A program made the translations under genes and the position numbers. From Thermoplasmata archaeon (GTDB lineage Archaea > Thermoplasmatota > Thermoplasmata > Lutacidiplasmatales > UBA184), in the NCBI GenBank assembly GCA_030038885.1, contig JASHQY010000068.1, positions 1-8,797 on the forward strand: DNA of 8,797 nucleotides, in the 5' to 3' direction. The notes under the pieces were generated by a model. That model was not told where the DNA came from, did not search any database, and worked only from the letters and a program-made list of their open reading frames with translations. Shown one piece after another: positions 1 to 6,863 of this stretch (position 1 is the first letter of the stretch; each line of letters begins with the position of its first letter).

Positions 1-112
1 CGGCGGGTCTCGGCCCCGCCGCCGGTCCCGACGCCCCCGCCGGCGGCCCGGCCGGGGGCGCCGCGCCGCCGCCGCGCCGACCGCCGGATGGGCGGCTGAC
101 CGGGCGCTGCGC
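1..112 (+). other. GC-rich left edge, possible 3' end of an upstream gene
   Basis: This stretch is almost pure G and C. Read in plus frame 1 it is open from the window edge to a TGA at 97-99 and would encode a Pro/Ala/Arg-rich tail ending in Arg-Met-Gly-Gly. That stop lies before the TATA-like box at 124-131, which would suit the end of an upstream plus-strand gene. The other two plus frames are also open here, as expected in such GC-rich DNA, so the choice of frame is a guess. No domain can be recognised. Confidence 0.22.
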
Positions 113-123
113 GTGGCCGTCAA

Positions 124-131
124 CCTTTATC
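124..131 (+). promoter_or_regulatory. TATA-like box CCTTTATC upstream of the small helical protein gene
   Basis: CCTTTATC is the only A/T-rich island in the first 170 bases. An archaeal TATA box sets the transcription start about 25 nt downstream, here near 153, which leaves a leader of about 13 nt before the GTG at 167. A closely similar box, CCTTTACC, lies before the ACT-domain gene at 8118-8125. The box falls downstream of the GTG at 113, so it argues against that earlier start. Assignment is by pattern and spacing only. Confidence 0.4.
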
Positions 132-166
132 TTCCGAGCCTCCGCTGGCGCGCACGGGACGCCACC

Positions 167-592
167 GTGACCGAGACCCGAGAGGAAGCGCAGTTCCGCG
201 AGCACCTCGCCGAGATGCGACGGGCGGCCGGAGGGATCGGCCGCGATTTCGCGAGCGAGTTCTCCGACCTGGACGAGAAGATCGAGCGGCTCGGCCACTC
301 GACCGCGAAGGAGGCGAAGTACCTCGCGCTCGACATCCAGGACGACTTCGCCGCGCTCGGGAAGGCGATGGACGAAGAGGTCCGCCGCTTCCCCCAGCAC
401 CTCGCGAACGCGGGCGCCGCGATCGGCGCGAGCGCGTCGCGCGCGGGGGCCGCGACCCGCGACGCGTTCGTCGAGGCCGGCCACCGGGCGAAGGAAGGCA
501 CGCGGAACGCCCTCGCGAGCGCCGCGGGCGTCAAGCGGACGCCGATGCGCGAGTGGTCGGCGCCGACGACCGGCGACGACGAGAAGTCGTAG
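167..592 (+). CDS. small helical protein of unknown function
   Basis: I do not recognise this family. From the GTG at 167 the product is 141 residues, begins Met-Thr-Glu-Thr-Arg-Glu-Glu, and is rich in Ala, Glu, Arg and Lys. It reads as two to three long amphipathic helices over about residues 5-115, probably coiled coil, followed by a short tail with a Thr-Pro-Met-Arg-Glu-Trp-Ser segment and an acidic end. There are no Cys residues, no membrane segment and no signal peptide. The frame stays open upstream to the window edge. GTG 113 would add 18 residues, but a TATA-like box lies inside that extension, so I prefer 167; ATG 214 is a less likely alternative because it cuts into the first helix. 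The gene runs towards the methyltransferase gene and overlaps its 3' end by 62 nt. Helical charge patterning and the promoter box support a real gene; no role can be proposed. Confidence 0.6.
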   Translation: MTETREEAQFREHLAEMRRAAGGIGRDFASEFSDLDEKIERLGHSTAKEAKYLALDIQDDFAALGKAMDEEVRRFPQHLANAGAAIGASASRAGAATRDAFVEAGHRAKEGTRNALASAAGVKRTPMREWSAPTTGDDEKS

Positions 593-1445
593 ACCGCTCC
601 GCCCGCGCCCGCTCGGCGGCGACGCGCAGGTACTCGGGATCGAGGTCGAAGCCGACGAAGTCGACGTCGCAGCGCACCGCCGCGACCGCCGACGCGCCGA
701 TCCCGACGAACGGGTCGACCGCGCGGCGGATGCGGGAGAGCCCATGGAGCCGAAGGCACCACTCGGGGAGCTCGGGCGGGAAGGTCGCCGGGTGCGGCCG
801 GTCGCGCGCGCGGACGCGGATCGTCGAGTACGGCAGGAACCAGGTGTTGCCGCGGCACCGGCGGCCCGCCGCCCCGGTGCGCCAGCGCCTGACGTTCGAC
901 GGGTCCTGGTACGGGACCCCGATCGCGAGGCGGTCGAGCCGCACGTCGCCCCGCCGCGAGAAGTGGAAGACGTACTCGTGGGCTCCGTGGAGGTAGCGCG
1001 CCGAGACGAGCGGCTTGTAGTGGCCGAGCGCGAGGTCGCGCTCGAGCGCCGCGGCGCGGCCGGCCGACGCCCGGTCGATCGCGATCGACTTCACCCAGTG
1101 GATGACGTTCTGGAGCACGAACCGCTCGCCGACCCGCCGCGCGACGTCGAACGGCAGCCACGGGTCCGTCGGGCTCCCGCCGACGTTCAGGAAGAACGAG
1201 CCGTCCGGCGCGAGGACGCCGTCGACCGCGGCCGCGACCGTCCCGATCCAGTCGAGGTACTGCGCGCGGGGGCGGCGGTCCTCGTACGAGCGGTAGGGGA
1301 CCCCGCGGTTGTACGGCGGGCTCGTCACGACGACGTCGGCCGTCCCGGCGGCGACGCGGCGCCCGAGGCCGGCGACCGCCTCCTCGCACCAGAGCTCGAC
1401 CGCGCGCCCCCGCCCGAGCGGGACCCGGGCGTACGGGCGGTCCAT
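531..1445 (-). CDS. beta-class site-specific DNA methyltransferase (N4-cytosine or N6-adenine)
   Basis: The 304-residue product carries the hallmarks of the N6_N4_Mtase family, which transfers a methyl group from S-adenosylmethionine to an exocyclic amino group of A or C in DNA. The catalytic motif IV, Thr-Ser-Pro-Pro-Tyr-Asn, is at residues 41-46, near the N-terminus. The AdoMet-binding motif I is near the C-terminus, Asp-Pro-Phe-Val-Gly-Ile-Gly at 244-250, followed by Val-Gly-Phe-Asp-Leu-Asp-Pro at 264-270. The order IV then I is the beta class. A Ser rather than Asp start to motif IV leans towards N4-cytosine, but this is not decisive. A His-Pro-Ala-Thr-Phe-Pro segment at 218-223 is typical of the family. 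The last ~20 residues are Ser/Arg/Thr/Ala low complexity and are encoded opposite the end of the convergent gene. No restriction enzyme is visible, so it may be an orphan methylase. It starts 31 nt after the stop of the upstream ATPase gene and has no ribosome site. Confidence 0.92.
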   Translation of the reverse strand: MDRPYARVPLGRGRAVELWCEEAVAGLGRRVAAGTADVVVTSPPYNRGVPYRSYEDRRPRAQYLDWIGTVAAAVDGVLAPDGSFFLNVGGSPTDPWLPFDVARRVGERFVLQNVIHWVKSIAIDRASAGRAAALERDLALGHYKPLVSARYLHGAHEYVFHFSRRGDVRLDRLAIGVPYQDPSNVRRWRTGAAGRRCRGNTWFLPYSTIRVRARDRPHPATFPPELPEWCLRLHGLSRIRRAVDPFVGIGASAVAAVRCDVDFVGFDLDPEYLRVAAERARAERSTTSRRRRSSAPTTRASASA

Positions 1446-1470
1446 CGGCGCCGCCGAGGCGCGCCCGCGA

Positions 1471-1480
1471 ATACGCTTAT
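1471..1480 (-). promoter_or_regulatory. weak TATA-like box before the methyltransferase
   Basis: The minus strand reads ATAAGCGTAT, the only A/T-rich patch in the 31-nt gap and the end of the upstream gene, centred about 30 nt before the methyltransferase ATG at 1445. That spacing would give a nearly leaderless message, consistent with the lack of a ribosome site. The box overlaps the TAA stop codon of the ATPase gene (1477-1479), so part of its A/T content is explained by the stop. The match is imperfect; read-through from the pilus operon is an equal alternative. Confidence 0.25.
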
Positions 1481-3234
1481 CGCGTCGTCGGGGGGGTCGC
1501 CGGGGGCTTCGCCCGCGCCATCTCGGCCCGCGCCTCGGCGAGCGCCTTCTCCGGTTCCTTGTAGTAGTAGGCGACCAGCTGGCCGACGTCGCGGTGGGTG
1601 AACGGCTTGAGCCGGGTCGCCTGCGCGTCCCGGAAGACGAGGTAGTCCATCATCTCCGCGCGGTTGCGGACCTCGCGCTCCATCTCCTTCATCGAGAGGT
1701 TCTTCATCATCGCGACCCGCTCGTAGATGTACGAGTGCCCGCTGTAGAGGAACGTGTCGTCCGCCGGGTTCCACGAGTAGACCGAGTTCGTGATCAGCTC
1801 GTTGGTCTCGGGGTCCAGCCCGACGATCTCGGTCAGCGACTGGACGCGCCGGGTCATCTTCGTGCCGACCTTGACCTGCCGCTGGAGGAGCACGAGGTTC
1901 AGCGCGGAGACCAGCGAGCGCGGCAGCGAGATCGGCGGGTTCTCCATCCGGTGGACCATCGCGCTCACGCTTTCGGCGTGGAACGTCGTGTAGCAGGTCT
2001 TCCCGGTCGCCATCGCCTGGAAGACGATGAACGCCTCCGCCCCGCGCACCTCCCCGACCATCAGGTACTGGGGCCGCTGGCGGAGCGCGGCGGCGAGCAG
2101 GTCGAACATGTCGATCTCGCCCGGAGCCTTGCCGCTCGTCAGGTTCTTCGCGCCGAACCCGGCCCGCGTGAGCGACGGGACCCAGTTCTCGTGCGGGAGG
2201 TTCAGCTCGCGCGTGTCCTCGATCGAGACGATCTTCATCTGCGGCGGGATGAACAGGAGGGTCGCGTTGAGCGTGGTCGTCTTGCCGCTCGCCGTGCCGC
2301 CGCAGACCATCATCGACTGGCCGTTCTCGATCGCGATCCAGAGGTACGCCATCATCTCGGCGCTCATCGTCTTGAACTTCTGGAGGTCGACCGGCGTGAA
2401 CGGGTTGTCGCGGAACCGCCGGACCGTGAACGAGCTGCCGCGCTTCGTCACGTGGGTCCCGAGCGTCGCCTGGAGCCGCGAGCCGTCCGGCACGGTCGCG
2501 TCGAGGATCGGGGCCGCGACCGAGATGTGCTTGCCCGAGCGCTGGGCGAGCCAGATGACGTAGTCGTCGAGCTGCTTCGAGTCGTGGAACTTCAGGTTCG
2601 AGCGGATCGAGCCGTACTTCCGGTGGTAGATGTACAGCGGGATCCCGACCCCGTCGCACGAGATGTCCTCGACGTCGGAATCGGTCATCGGGACGTCGAC
2701 GATCCCGTAGCCGATGAAGTCCCGCTCGAGCGTGTAGAGGATCCGGCCCTTGGTCGTCGGGCCGGGGCTCAGCTCCCACGCCTGGAGCTGGCGGTCGACC
2801 ATCTTCCGCAGCTCGCGCCGCTTGGTCTCGGCGTCGATCTCGGGCAGCGGCTCGAACGCGTCGATCAGGACGAGGCGGAGCCGCTCGGTGAGGTCCCGCT
2901 CGATCGGCGAGAGCGGCGGCTCGATGACCTCGTAGAGGTACTCGTTGCGGGTGTTGTGGTAGGAGATCCGCACGTAGGAGATCCCCGGGCGGATCGGGGC
3001 GAGGTCGAGCTCCTTCTGGGCGGGGTCCGTGATCGGCGGGATCGGTGTGATGTCGCCCTGCCCCTGGCCCGAGACCCCGAGGCGGGCGAGCTTCACCGGG
3101 CGGGGCTCGCTCGATCCCTTGCGCAGCGAGGCGCCGAGGCGGAGCCACGCCGACGAGCGGGGGGCCTTCTTCGACCGGCCGCCCGGCTCCGGGGTCTCGG
3201 AGGAGTCGGGCGCGGGGGCGATCGTTCCGGACAT
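1477..3234 (-). CDS. type II/IV secretion and type IV filament assembly ATPase (GspE/TadA/VirB11 family), copy 1
   Basis: The 585-residue product is a cytoplasmic motor ATPase of the kind that forms a hexameric ring under the membrane platform and powers filament extension, retraction or secretion. All four diagnostic boxes are intact: Walker A Gly-Gly-Thr-Ala-Ser-Gly-Lys-Thr at 312-319, Asp box Ser-Ile-Glu-Asp-Thr-Arg-Glu-Leu at 337-344, Walker B Leu-Met-Val-Gly-Glu-Val-Arg-Gly at 391-398, and His box Thr-Thr-Phe-His-Ala-Glu-Ser at 416-422. Residues 1-80 are a Pro/Ser/Gly/basic, probably disordered extension. About 85-290 is the N-terminal domain, containing Val-Glu-Asp-Ile-Ser-Cys-Asp-Gly at 188-195. 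The C-terminal tail is Lys/Ala/Pro rich. ATG 3234 has a GAGGT ribosome site and lies 10 nt after the stop of the platform gene. It is paralogous to the ATPase at 5210-6859, sharing many exact blocks, and looks catalytically competent. Extension versus retraction cannot be told from sequence. Confidence 0.95.
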   Translation of the reverse strand: MSGTIAPAPDSSETPEPGGRSKKAPRSSAWLRLGASLRKGSSEPRPVKLARLGVSGQGQGDITPIPPITDPAQKELDLAPIRPGISYVRISYHNTRNEYLYEVIEPPLSPIERDLTERLRLVLIDAFEPLPEIDAETKRRELRKMVDRQLQAWELSPGPTTKGRILYTLERDFIGYGIVDVPMTDSDVEDISCDGVGIPLYIYHRKYGSIRSNLKFHDSKQLDDYVIWLAQRSGKHISVAAPILDATVPDGSRLQATLGTHVTKRGSSFTVRRFRDNPFTPVDLQKFKTMSAEMMAYLWIAIENGQSMMVCGGTASGKTTTLNATLLFIPPQMKIVSIEDTRELNLPHENWVPSLTRAGFGAKNLTSGKAPGEIDMFDLLAAALRQRPQYLMVGEVRGAEAFIVFQAMATGKTCYTTFHAESVSAMVHRMENPPISLPRSLVSALNLVLLQRQVKVGTKMTRRVQSLTEIVGLDPETNELITNSVYSWNPADDTFLYSGHSYIYERVAMMKNLSMKEMEREVRNRAEMMDYLVFRDAQATRLKPFTHRDVGQLVAYYYKEPEKALAEARAEMARAKPPATPPTTR

Positions 3235-3237
3235 CGG

Positions 3238-3242
3238 ACCTC
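3238..3242 (-). promoter_or_regulatory. ribosome binding site GAGGT for the copy 1 ATPase
   Basis: In the 10-nt gap between the TAG of the platform gene and the ATG at 3234 the minus strand reads GAGGT, 3 nt before the start codon. It matches the archaeal anti-Shine-Dalgarno end of 16S rRNA and supports this start over any downstream ATG. Confidence 0.6.
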
Positions 3243-3244
3243 GC

Positions 3245-4228
3245 CTACCCTCCCGCCGGGCCGACGTTGAGGATCGGCACGATGAACCGCATGATCACCC
3301 AGCCGACCGCGAGCATGATCGTCGCGTGCTGGAGCCCTTCGGCGATGCGGCCGTTGTAGAGCACGCCGGCCATGATCCCGTCGCCCACCGCGTGGACGAT
3401 CACCGCGACCATGAACGCGAGGAACAGGATCGGGACGAACGTGAACTGCAGCGTGATCGCGCCGGCGGAGCTGATCGACGACGAGGAGATCCCCTGGCCC
3501 GCGGTGATCATCTGCGGCAGGAAGACCGCCGCCATGATGTAGATCGTGACGAGGAAGACGAAGAACGCGATGTAGATGACCGTCACGTAGGTCAGCATCG
3601 AGATCTGGCGCGCGGCCGCCTCGAGCTGGGTCTCCCGGGTGTCGTGCGCGACCATCGTCAGCACGTCCGCGACGTTCCCGCCGGCCTCGTTCGCCCGCGT
3701 GATGATCGAGACGACCCGGCGGACGAGCGGGGTCGGGACCCGCTCCTCGAACAGCCGGAGGGCGGTCGCGACCGGCACGCCCCACTCGAGCTGGCTCGCC
3801 ATCTTCTTGATCTCGTCGGTCAGGAGGCCGTAGCGACCGTTGCTCGCGACGACGATCGCGTCCGGCAGGGTCATCCCGAATCGGCCGGCCTCCGCGACAT
3901 CCCGGAGGAAGTCCGGGAGCCGCTCCTCGATCTTGGAGATCCGGCGCAGCTTCGCGCTCATCGCGACGCCGTACGGCGCCATGAACACGAGCAGTCCCAG
4001 GACGAGGAAGTCGAGCGCGGGGTTCGCGCCGGTCCCCTCGCCCGCGCGCAGCTGGATGTTCATCACGCCCGCGAAGTTGAGCCCCGCGATCACCCAGAGG
4101 ATCGCTCCGACCACCGCGCCGGCGATCAGGAGGATCGTCTCCCGCGTGATCGTGACGGAGTCGGCGCTCGCGGTCGCGCGGCCCGAGAGCGACGCGACGC
4201 GTCGGGCGGAGGACGTCGCGGTCGCCAT
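3245..4228 (-). CDS. TadC/GspF/FlaJ-type membrane platform protein, copy 1
   Basis: The 327-residue product is an integral membrane protein of the T2SSF family, which sits on top of the assembly ATPase and couples it to pilin movement out of the membrane. Hydrophobic segments are visible at about 31-50, 71-90, 212-237, 259-281 and 302-320. The cytoplasmic T2SSF helical domain spans about 100-210, starting Glu-Glu-Arg-Leu-Pro-Asp-Phe-Leu-Arg and including Glu-Ala-Gly-Gly-Asn-Val at 181-186. The Gly-Asp-Gly at 282-284 followed by Gly-Val-Leu-Tyr-Asn-Gly is typical of archaeal members. Residues 1-30 are Ser/Thr/Arg rich and probably cytoplasmic. ATG 4228 is one base after the TAG of the preceding platform gene and has an AGGAGATG ribosome site, so the two are probably translated together. 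It is clearly different from the copy 2 platform, as TadB differs from TadC, suggesting a heterodimer. Confidence 0.92.
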   Translation of the reverse strand: MATATSSARRVASLSGRATASADSVTITRETILLIAGAVVGAILWVIAGLNFAGVMNIQLRAGEGTGANPALDFLVLGLLVFMAPYGVAMSAKLRRISKIEERLPDFLRDVAEAGRFGMTLPDAIVVASNGRYGLLTDEIKKMASQLEWGVPVATALRLFEERVPTPLVRRVVSIITRANEAGGNVADVLTMVAHDTRETQLEAAARQISMLTYVTVIYIAFFVFLVTIYIMAAVFLPQMITAGQGISSSSISSAGAITLQFTFVPILFLAFMVAVIVHAVGDGIMAGVLYNGRIAEGLQHATIMLAVGWVIMRFIVPILNVGPAGG

Positions 4229-4229
4229 C

Positions 4230-5204
4230 CTACATCTCCTGCGCGAGCGTGTACATAAAGAAAATGAAACCGAACTGGGACATCGGGATCATCAGCCCCA
4301 CGATCGCCCAGAGGATCTCGATCATGAACGAGCCCCCGCCGCCGATGATCGCGAAGATCGCGATGATGATCACGAGGAACAGCGGGAACGCGACCACGAC
4401 CGTGACGAACGTCTCGGCGAGGAGCCCCATCGTCTCGACGCGCTGGAGCTGGGCGAGCTTGTTCTCCCGCTCGTACTGCTCCGCCTTGAGCAGGAAGTAG
4501 GGCTTCAGCTGGCCGCCGCTGGTCGCGGTCGTCACGACGCCCTGGAGGAAGTCCTGGAAGCGCTTCGACGGGCTCCGCTGCGCCCCGTTGCGGATCGCGG
4601 TCAGGATGTCGACCCCGAGGAGCTCGGTGTCCCGGCTGACCCACGCCGCCTCCTCGGCGACCTCGCCGTAGATCTTCTGGCGGCCGAGCTCCTTGAAGAT
4701 CTGGTCGACGTTGACGTCGGCCGACGCCATCGCGCTGACGAAGCTCATCGCGGGGCTGATCCGCTGGTCGATTTTGCGGCCCCGCGTCTTCGCGACCGAC
4801 GCGGGCATCCCCTGGAGCGCGAAGAACGCGCCGACCGAGGCGAAGATCGGGAGGGCGACCGCGATCAGGACGCCGAACAGGAAGACGCCCGACGAGATCA
4901 GGAGGAACCCGATCGCGGCGCCGGCGACGACCGTCGCGATCGCGACCACGACCGTCGTCGCGTAGACGGTCGCCAGGTACTCGTCCGCCCGGATCCGCAT
5001 GTGGGCCTTGAGGAGGTTCTCCTCCAGGATCGGGTCGGGCGGTTTCGCGAGGACCCGTCCCTTGAACGTCCGCCACGCCCACTGCTGGAACCCGGTGAGC
5101 GTCGAGTGCGTCGGCTGCTGGCCGCGCCGCAGCCGGACCGGGCGGACGGCCGGATCCGCCGGGGCCCGGACGGCGCGCGCGTTCGCGGTCGGGGTCGCCG
5201 GCAC
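4230..5204 (-). CDS. TadB/TadC-type membrane platform protein, copy 2
   Basis: From a GTG at 5204 the product is 324 residues and belongs to the same T2SSF membrane platform superfamily. Residues 1-80 are cytoplasmic with a Pro/Arg-rich start and a conserved-looking segment around Leu-Leu-Lys-Ala-His-Met-Arg-Ile (64-71). Hydrophobic stretches are at about 84-104, 107-131, 262-288 and 294-319. The helical T2SSF domain lies at about 145-260, with Ala-Ser-Ala-Asp-Val near 159-163 and Ser-Gly-Gly-Gln-Leu at 229-233. The GTG is 5 nt after the TAG of the copy 2 ATPase and is the only plausible initiator upstream of this segment; ATG 5000 would discard it. The same frame stays open far upstream through the ATPase gene, but that part is a shadow. 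It lacks a strong ribosome site apart from a run of Gs 10-15 nt upstream, so translation is probably coupled to the ATPase gene. Confidence 0.9.
   Translation of the reverse strand: MPATPTANARAVRAPADPAVRPVRLRRGQQPTHSTLTGFQQWAWRTFKGRVLAKPPDPILEENLLKAHMRIRADEYLATVYATTVVVAIATVVAGAAIGFLLISSGVFLFGVLIAVALPIFASVGAFFALQGMPASVAKTRGRKIDQRISPAMSFVSAMASADVNVDQIFKELGRQKIYGEVAEEAAWVSRDTELLGVDILTAIRNGAQRSPSKRFQDFLQGVVTTATSGGQLKPYFLLKAEQYERENKLAQLQRVETMGLLAETFVTVVVAFPLFLVIIIAIFAIIGGGGSFMIEILWAIVGLMIPMSQFGFIFFMYTLAQEM
4233..4240 (-). promoter_or_regulatory. ribosome binding site AGGAGATG for the copy 1 platform protein
   Basis: The minus strand reads AGGAGATG, then TAG, G, ATG. The ribosome site is embedded in the last codons of the preceding gene (its final Met codon is part of it) and lies 4 nt before the start at 4228. 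This is strong evidence for coupled translation of the two platform proteins, which suits a one-to-one complex. Confidence 0.65.
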
Positions 5205-5209
5205 GATCG

Positions 5210-6859
5210 CTAGGCCCCCTTCGCCGGCGCCGAGAGCGCGCCGATCCGCGCCATGACCTCGTTCGGGTCGCGGTAGTACTGGGCGATCGTCCGCCACAGC
5301 TGGCGGTAGTCGGTGATCTGGTGCTGGACGAGGTAGCGGATCACCGAGCTGCGGCGCTGGAACTCCGCCTCCATTTCGTCCGGCGTGAAGTTCTTGATCT
5401 CCATGATCTTGTCGAACAGGAACGAGTGCCCCTTGAACACGAACCCGTCGGTCGCGGGGTCCCACTCGTAGACCGTGTTCGTGATCAGCTCGTTGGTCTC
5501 GGGCTCGAACCCGACGATCTCGAGGACCTGCTTCAGCCGGCGGACGACACCCTTGTCGGTCCGGGTCTGGATCTGGATGATGACGTTGTTCAGCGCGGAC
5601 AGGAGGATCCGCGGGGTATTGATCGGGGGGTTCTCGAGGCGGTTGACCATCGATTTCACGCTGTCCGCGTGCATCGTCGAGTAGGTCGTGTGGCCGGTCG
5701 CCATCGCCTGGAACATCGTGTAGGTCTCCTTGCCGCGGACCTCGCCCACGATGATGCGGTCCGGCCGCTGGCGCATCGCGGCGCGCACGAGGTCGAACAT
5801 GTCGACCTCCCCCGCGGCCTTCCCGTCGGCGCCGCGGTCCCCGGTCCCGCTGCGCGTCGCGCCGGGGATCCAGTTCTCGTGCGGCAGGTTGACCTCGCGG
5901 GTGTCCTCGATCGAGACGATCTTCGCGGTCGGCGGGATGAACAGGGCGATCGCGTTGAGCGTGCTCGTCTTGCCCGCCGCCGGGCCCCCGCAGATGATCA
6001 GCGACTCCCCCTGCTCCGCCGCGAGCCAGAAGTACGCGACCATCTCCTCGTTCGCGCTCCCGAGCATCACGAGGTCGACCGGGGTGAACGGGCGTTCCTT
6101 GAACCGACGGATCGTGAAGCTCGCGCCCCGGGTCGTGATCTCGCGGGCGTACGTCGCCTGGACCCGGTGGCCCTCGGGCGTCGTGCCGTCCAGGATCGGC
6201 GCGGACACGCTGACCGACTTCGAGCAGCGCTGCCCGAGCATGACGATGAACGAGTTCGACGCGTTCTCGTCGGTGAAGACGACGTTCGTCTTCATCGACT
6301 CGTACTTGCCGTGGAAGATGAACAGCGGCACGTCGACGCCGTCGCACGAGATGTCCTCCACCTGGGGGTCGAGGATCAGCGCGTCGATCGGACCGTAGCC
6401 GACGAAGTCGCGGAGCACGTAGTAGATGATCCGCTCCCTCGAGATCGGGCTCAGCGTGATCCCGCGCGTCCGGAAGTATCCCTCGGCCTCCGCGCGCAGG
6501 TACGTCCGCTTGTCGGCGGTCGAGAGCGTGCCGACGTCGCTCCCGAGGATCTTCCCGAGCGTGGTCTTGACGTGCTCGACCAGCTGCTTCTCCCGGGGGG
6601 TCAGTTGCGGCTCGATGACCTCGTAGAGGTACTCCTTGTTCCGGTCGTTGTAGCTGACCCGGGAGTACGAGTACGGCGGGTTGACCGCGCTGACCTCGAT
6701 CTCCTTCATCGTCGGTTCCGGGAGCGGCGGCATCGCGGTGATGAACGTCCCCGGGACGTCGGTCGGGGTCTCGAGGGGCCGCGCCGCCTCGAGCGGCGAG
6801 GGCTCCGCCTCCCCGACCCCGGACCGCGGGATCTTCACGCGCACGGACCCGCTCGCCAT
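5210..6859 (-). CDS. type II/IV secretion and type IV filament assembly ATPase (GspE/TadA/VirB11 family), copy 2
   Basis: The 549-residue product is a second assembly motor with all family boxes: Walker A Gly-Gly-Pro-Ala-Ala-Gly-Lys-Thr at 291-298, Asp box Ser-Ile-Glu-Asp-Thr-Arg-Glu-Val at 316-323, Walker B Ile-Ile-Val-Gly-Glu-Val-Arg-Gly at 369-376, and His box Ser-Thr-Met-His-Ala-Asp-Ser at 394-400. The N-terminal domain covers about 60-270 and the first 55 residues are Pro/Glu-rich linker. It shares exact blocks with the copy 1 ATPase, such as Glu-Tyr-Leu-Tyr-Glu-Val-Ile-Glu-Pro, Phe-Thr-Pro-Val-Asp-Leu, Asn-Leu-Pro-His-Glu-Asn-Trp and Pro-Glu-Thr-Asn-Glu-Leu-Ile-Thr, so the two are paralogs. 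ATG 6859 lies 4 nt after the TAG of the prepilin gene with no ribosome site, implying coupling. Being next to the prepilin and a platform gene, it is the more likely extension motor, but this is inference. Confidence 0.95.
   Translation of the reverse strand: MASGSVRVKIPRSGVGEAEPSPLEAARPLETPTDVPGTFITAMPPLPEPTMKEIEVSAVNPPYSYSRVSYNDRNKEYLYEVIEPQLTPREKQLVEHVKTTLGKILGSDVGTLSTADKRTYLRAEAEGYFRTRGITLSPISRERIIYYVLRDFVGYGPIDALILDPQVEDISCDGVDVPLFIFHGKYESMKTNVVFTDENASNSFIVMLGQRCSKSVSVSAPILDGTTPEGHRVQATYAREITTRGASFTIRRFKERPFTPVDLVMLGSANEEMVAYFWLAAEQGESLIICGGPAAGKTSTLNAIALFIPPTAKIVSIEDTREVNLPHENWIPGATRSGTGDRGADGKAAGEVDMFDLVRAAMRQRPDRIIVGEVRGKETYTMFQAMATGHTTYSTMHADSVKSMVNRLENPPINTPRILLSALNNVIIQIQTRTDKGVVRRLKQVLEIVGFEPETNELITNTVYEWDPATDGFVFKGHSFLFDKIMEIKNFTPDEMEAEFQRRSSVIRYLVQHQITDYRQLWRTIAQYYRDPNEVMARIGALSAPAKGA
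5477..5503. repeat. 27-nt exact direct repeat shared by the two ATPase genes
   Basis: Positions 5477-5503 are identical to 1786-1812 in the same orientation. A second exact match of 24 nt links 5901-5924 with 2213-2236. Both pairs encode conserved blocks of the paralogous ATPases (the Asn-Glu-Leu-Ile-Thr-Asn region and the Asp box region). They are best read as paralog conservation under strongly biased codon choice, not as a mobile repeat. Confidence 0.7.
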
Positions 6860-6863
6860 CGGT

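Noticed and set aside
1074..1089. A perfect 16-bp palindrome GTCGATCGCGATCGAC inside the methyltransferase gene
   Set aside because: It is explained by adjacent Ile, Asp and Ala codons (ATC, GAC, GCG). GATC and CGATCG are frequent throughout the window, so one such palindrome is near chance expectation.
1309..3270. A 653-residue open frame on the plus strand opposite the copy 1 ATPase gene
   Set aside because: It is rich in Arg, Asp, Val, Leu and Glu with no domain and lies antisense to a gene with intact Walker and His boxes. GC-rich third positions remove stops from the opposite strand.
3029..4258. A 409-residue plus-strand frame opposite the copy 1 platform gene
   Set aside because: It is Arg/Asp/Glu/His-rich low complexity without hydrophobic or domain pattern, while the minus strand encodes a clear multi-pass membrane protein.
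4230..6347. A 705-residue minus-strand frame that looks like a long fusion ending in the platform protein
   Set aside because: Its first ~380 residues are an out-of-frame shadow of the copy 2 ATPase. Only the part from the GTG at 5204 has platform-protein character.
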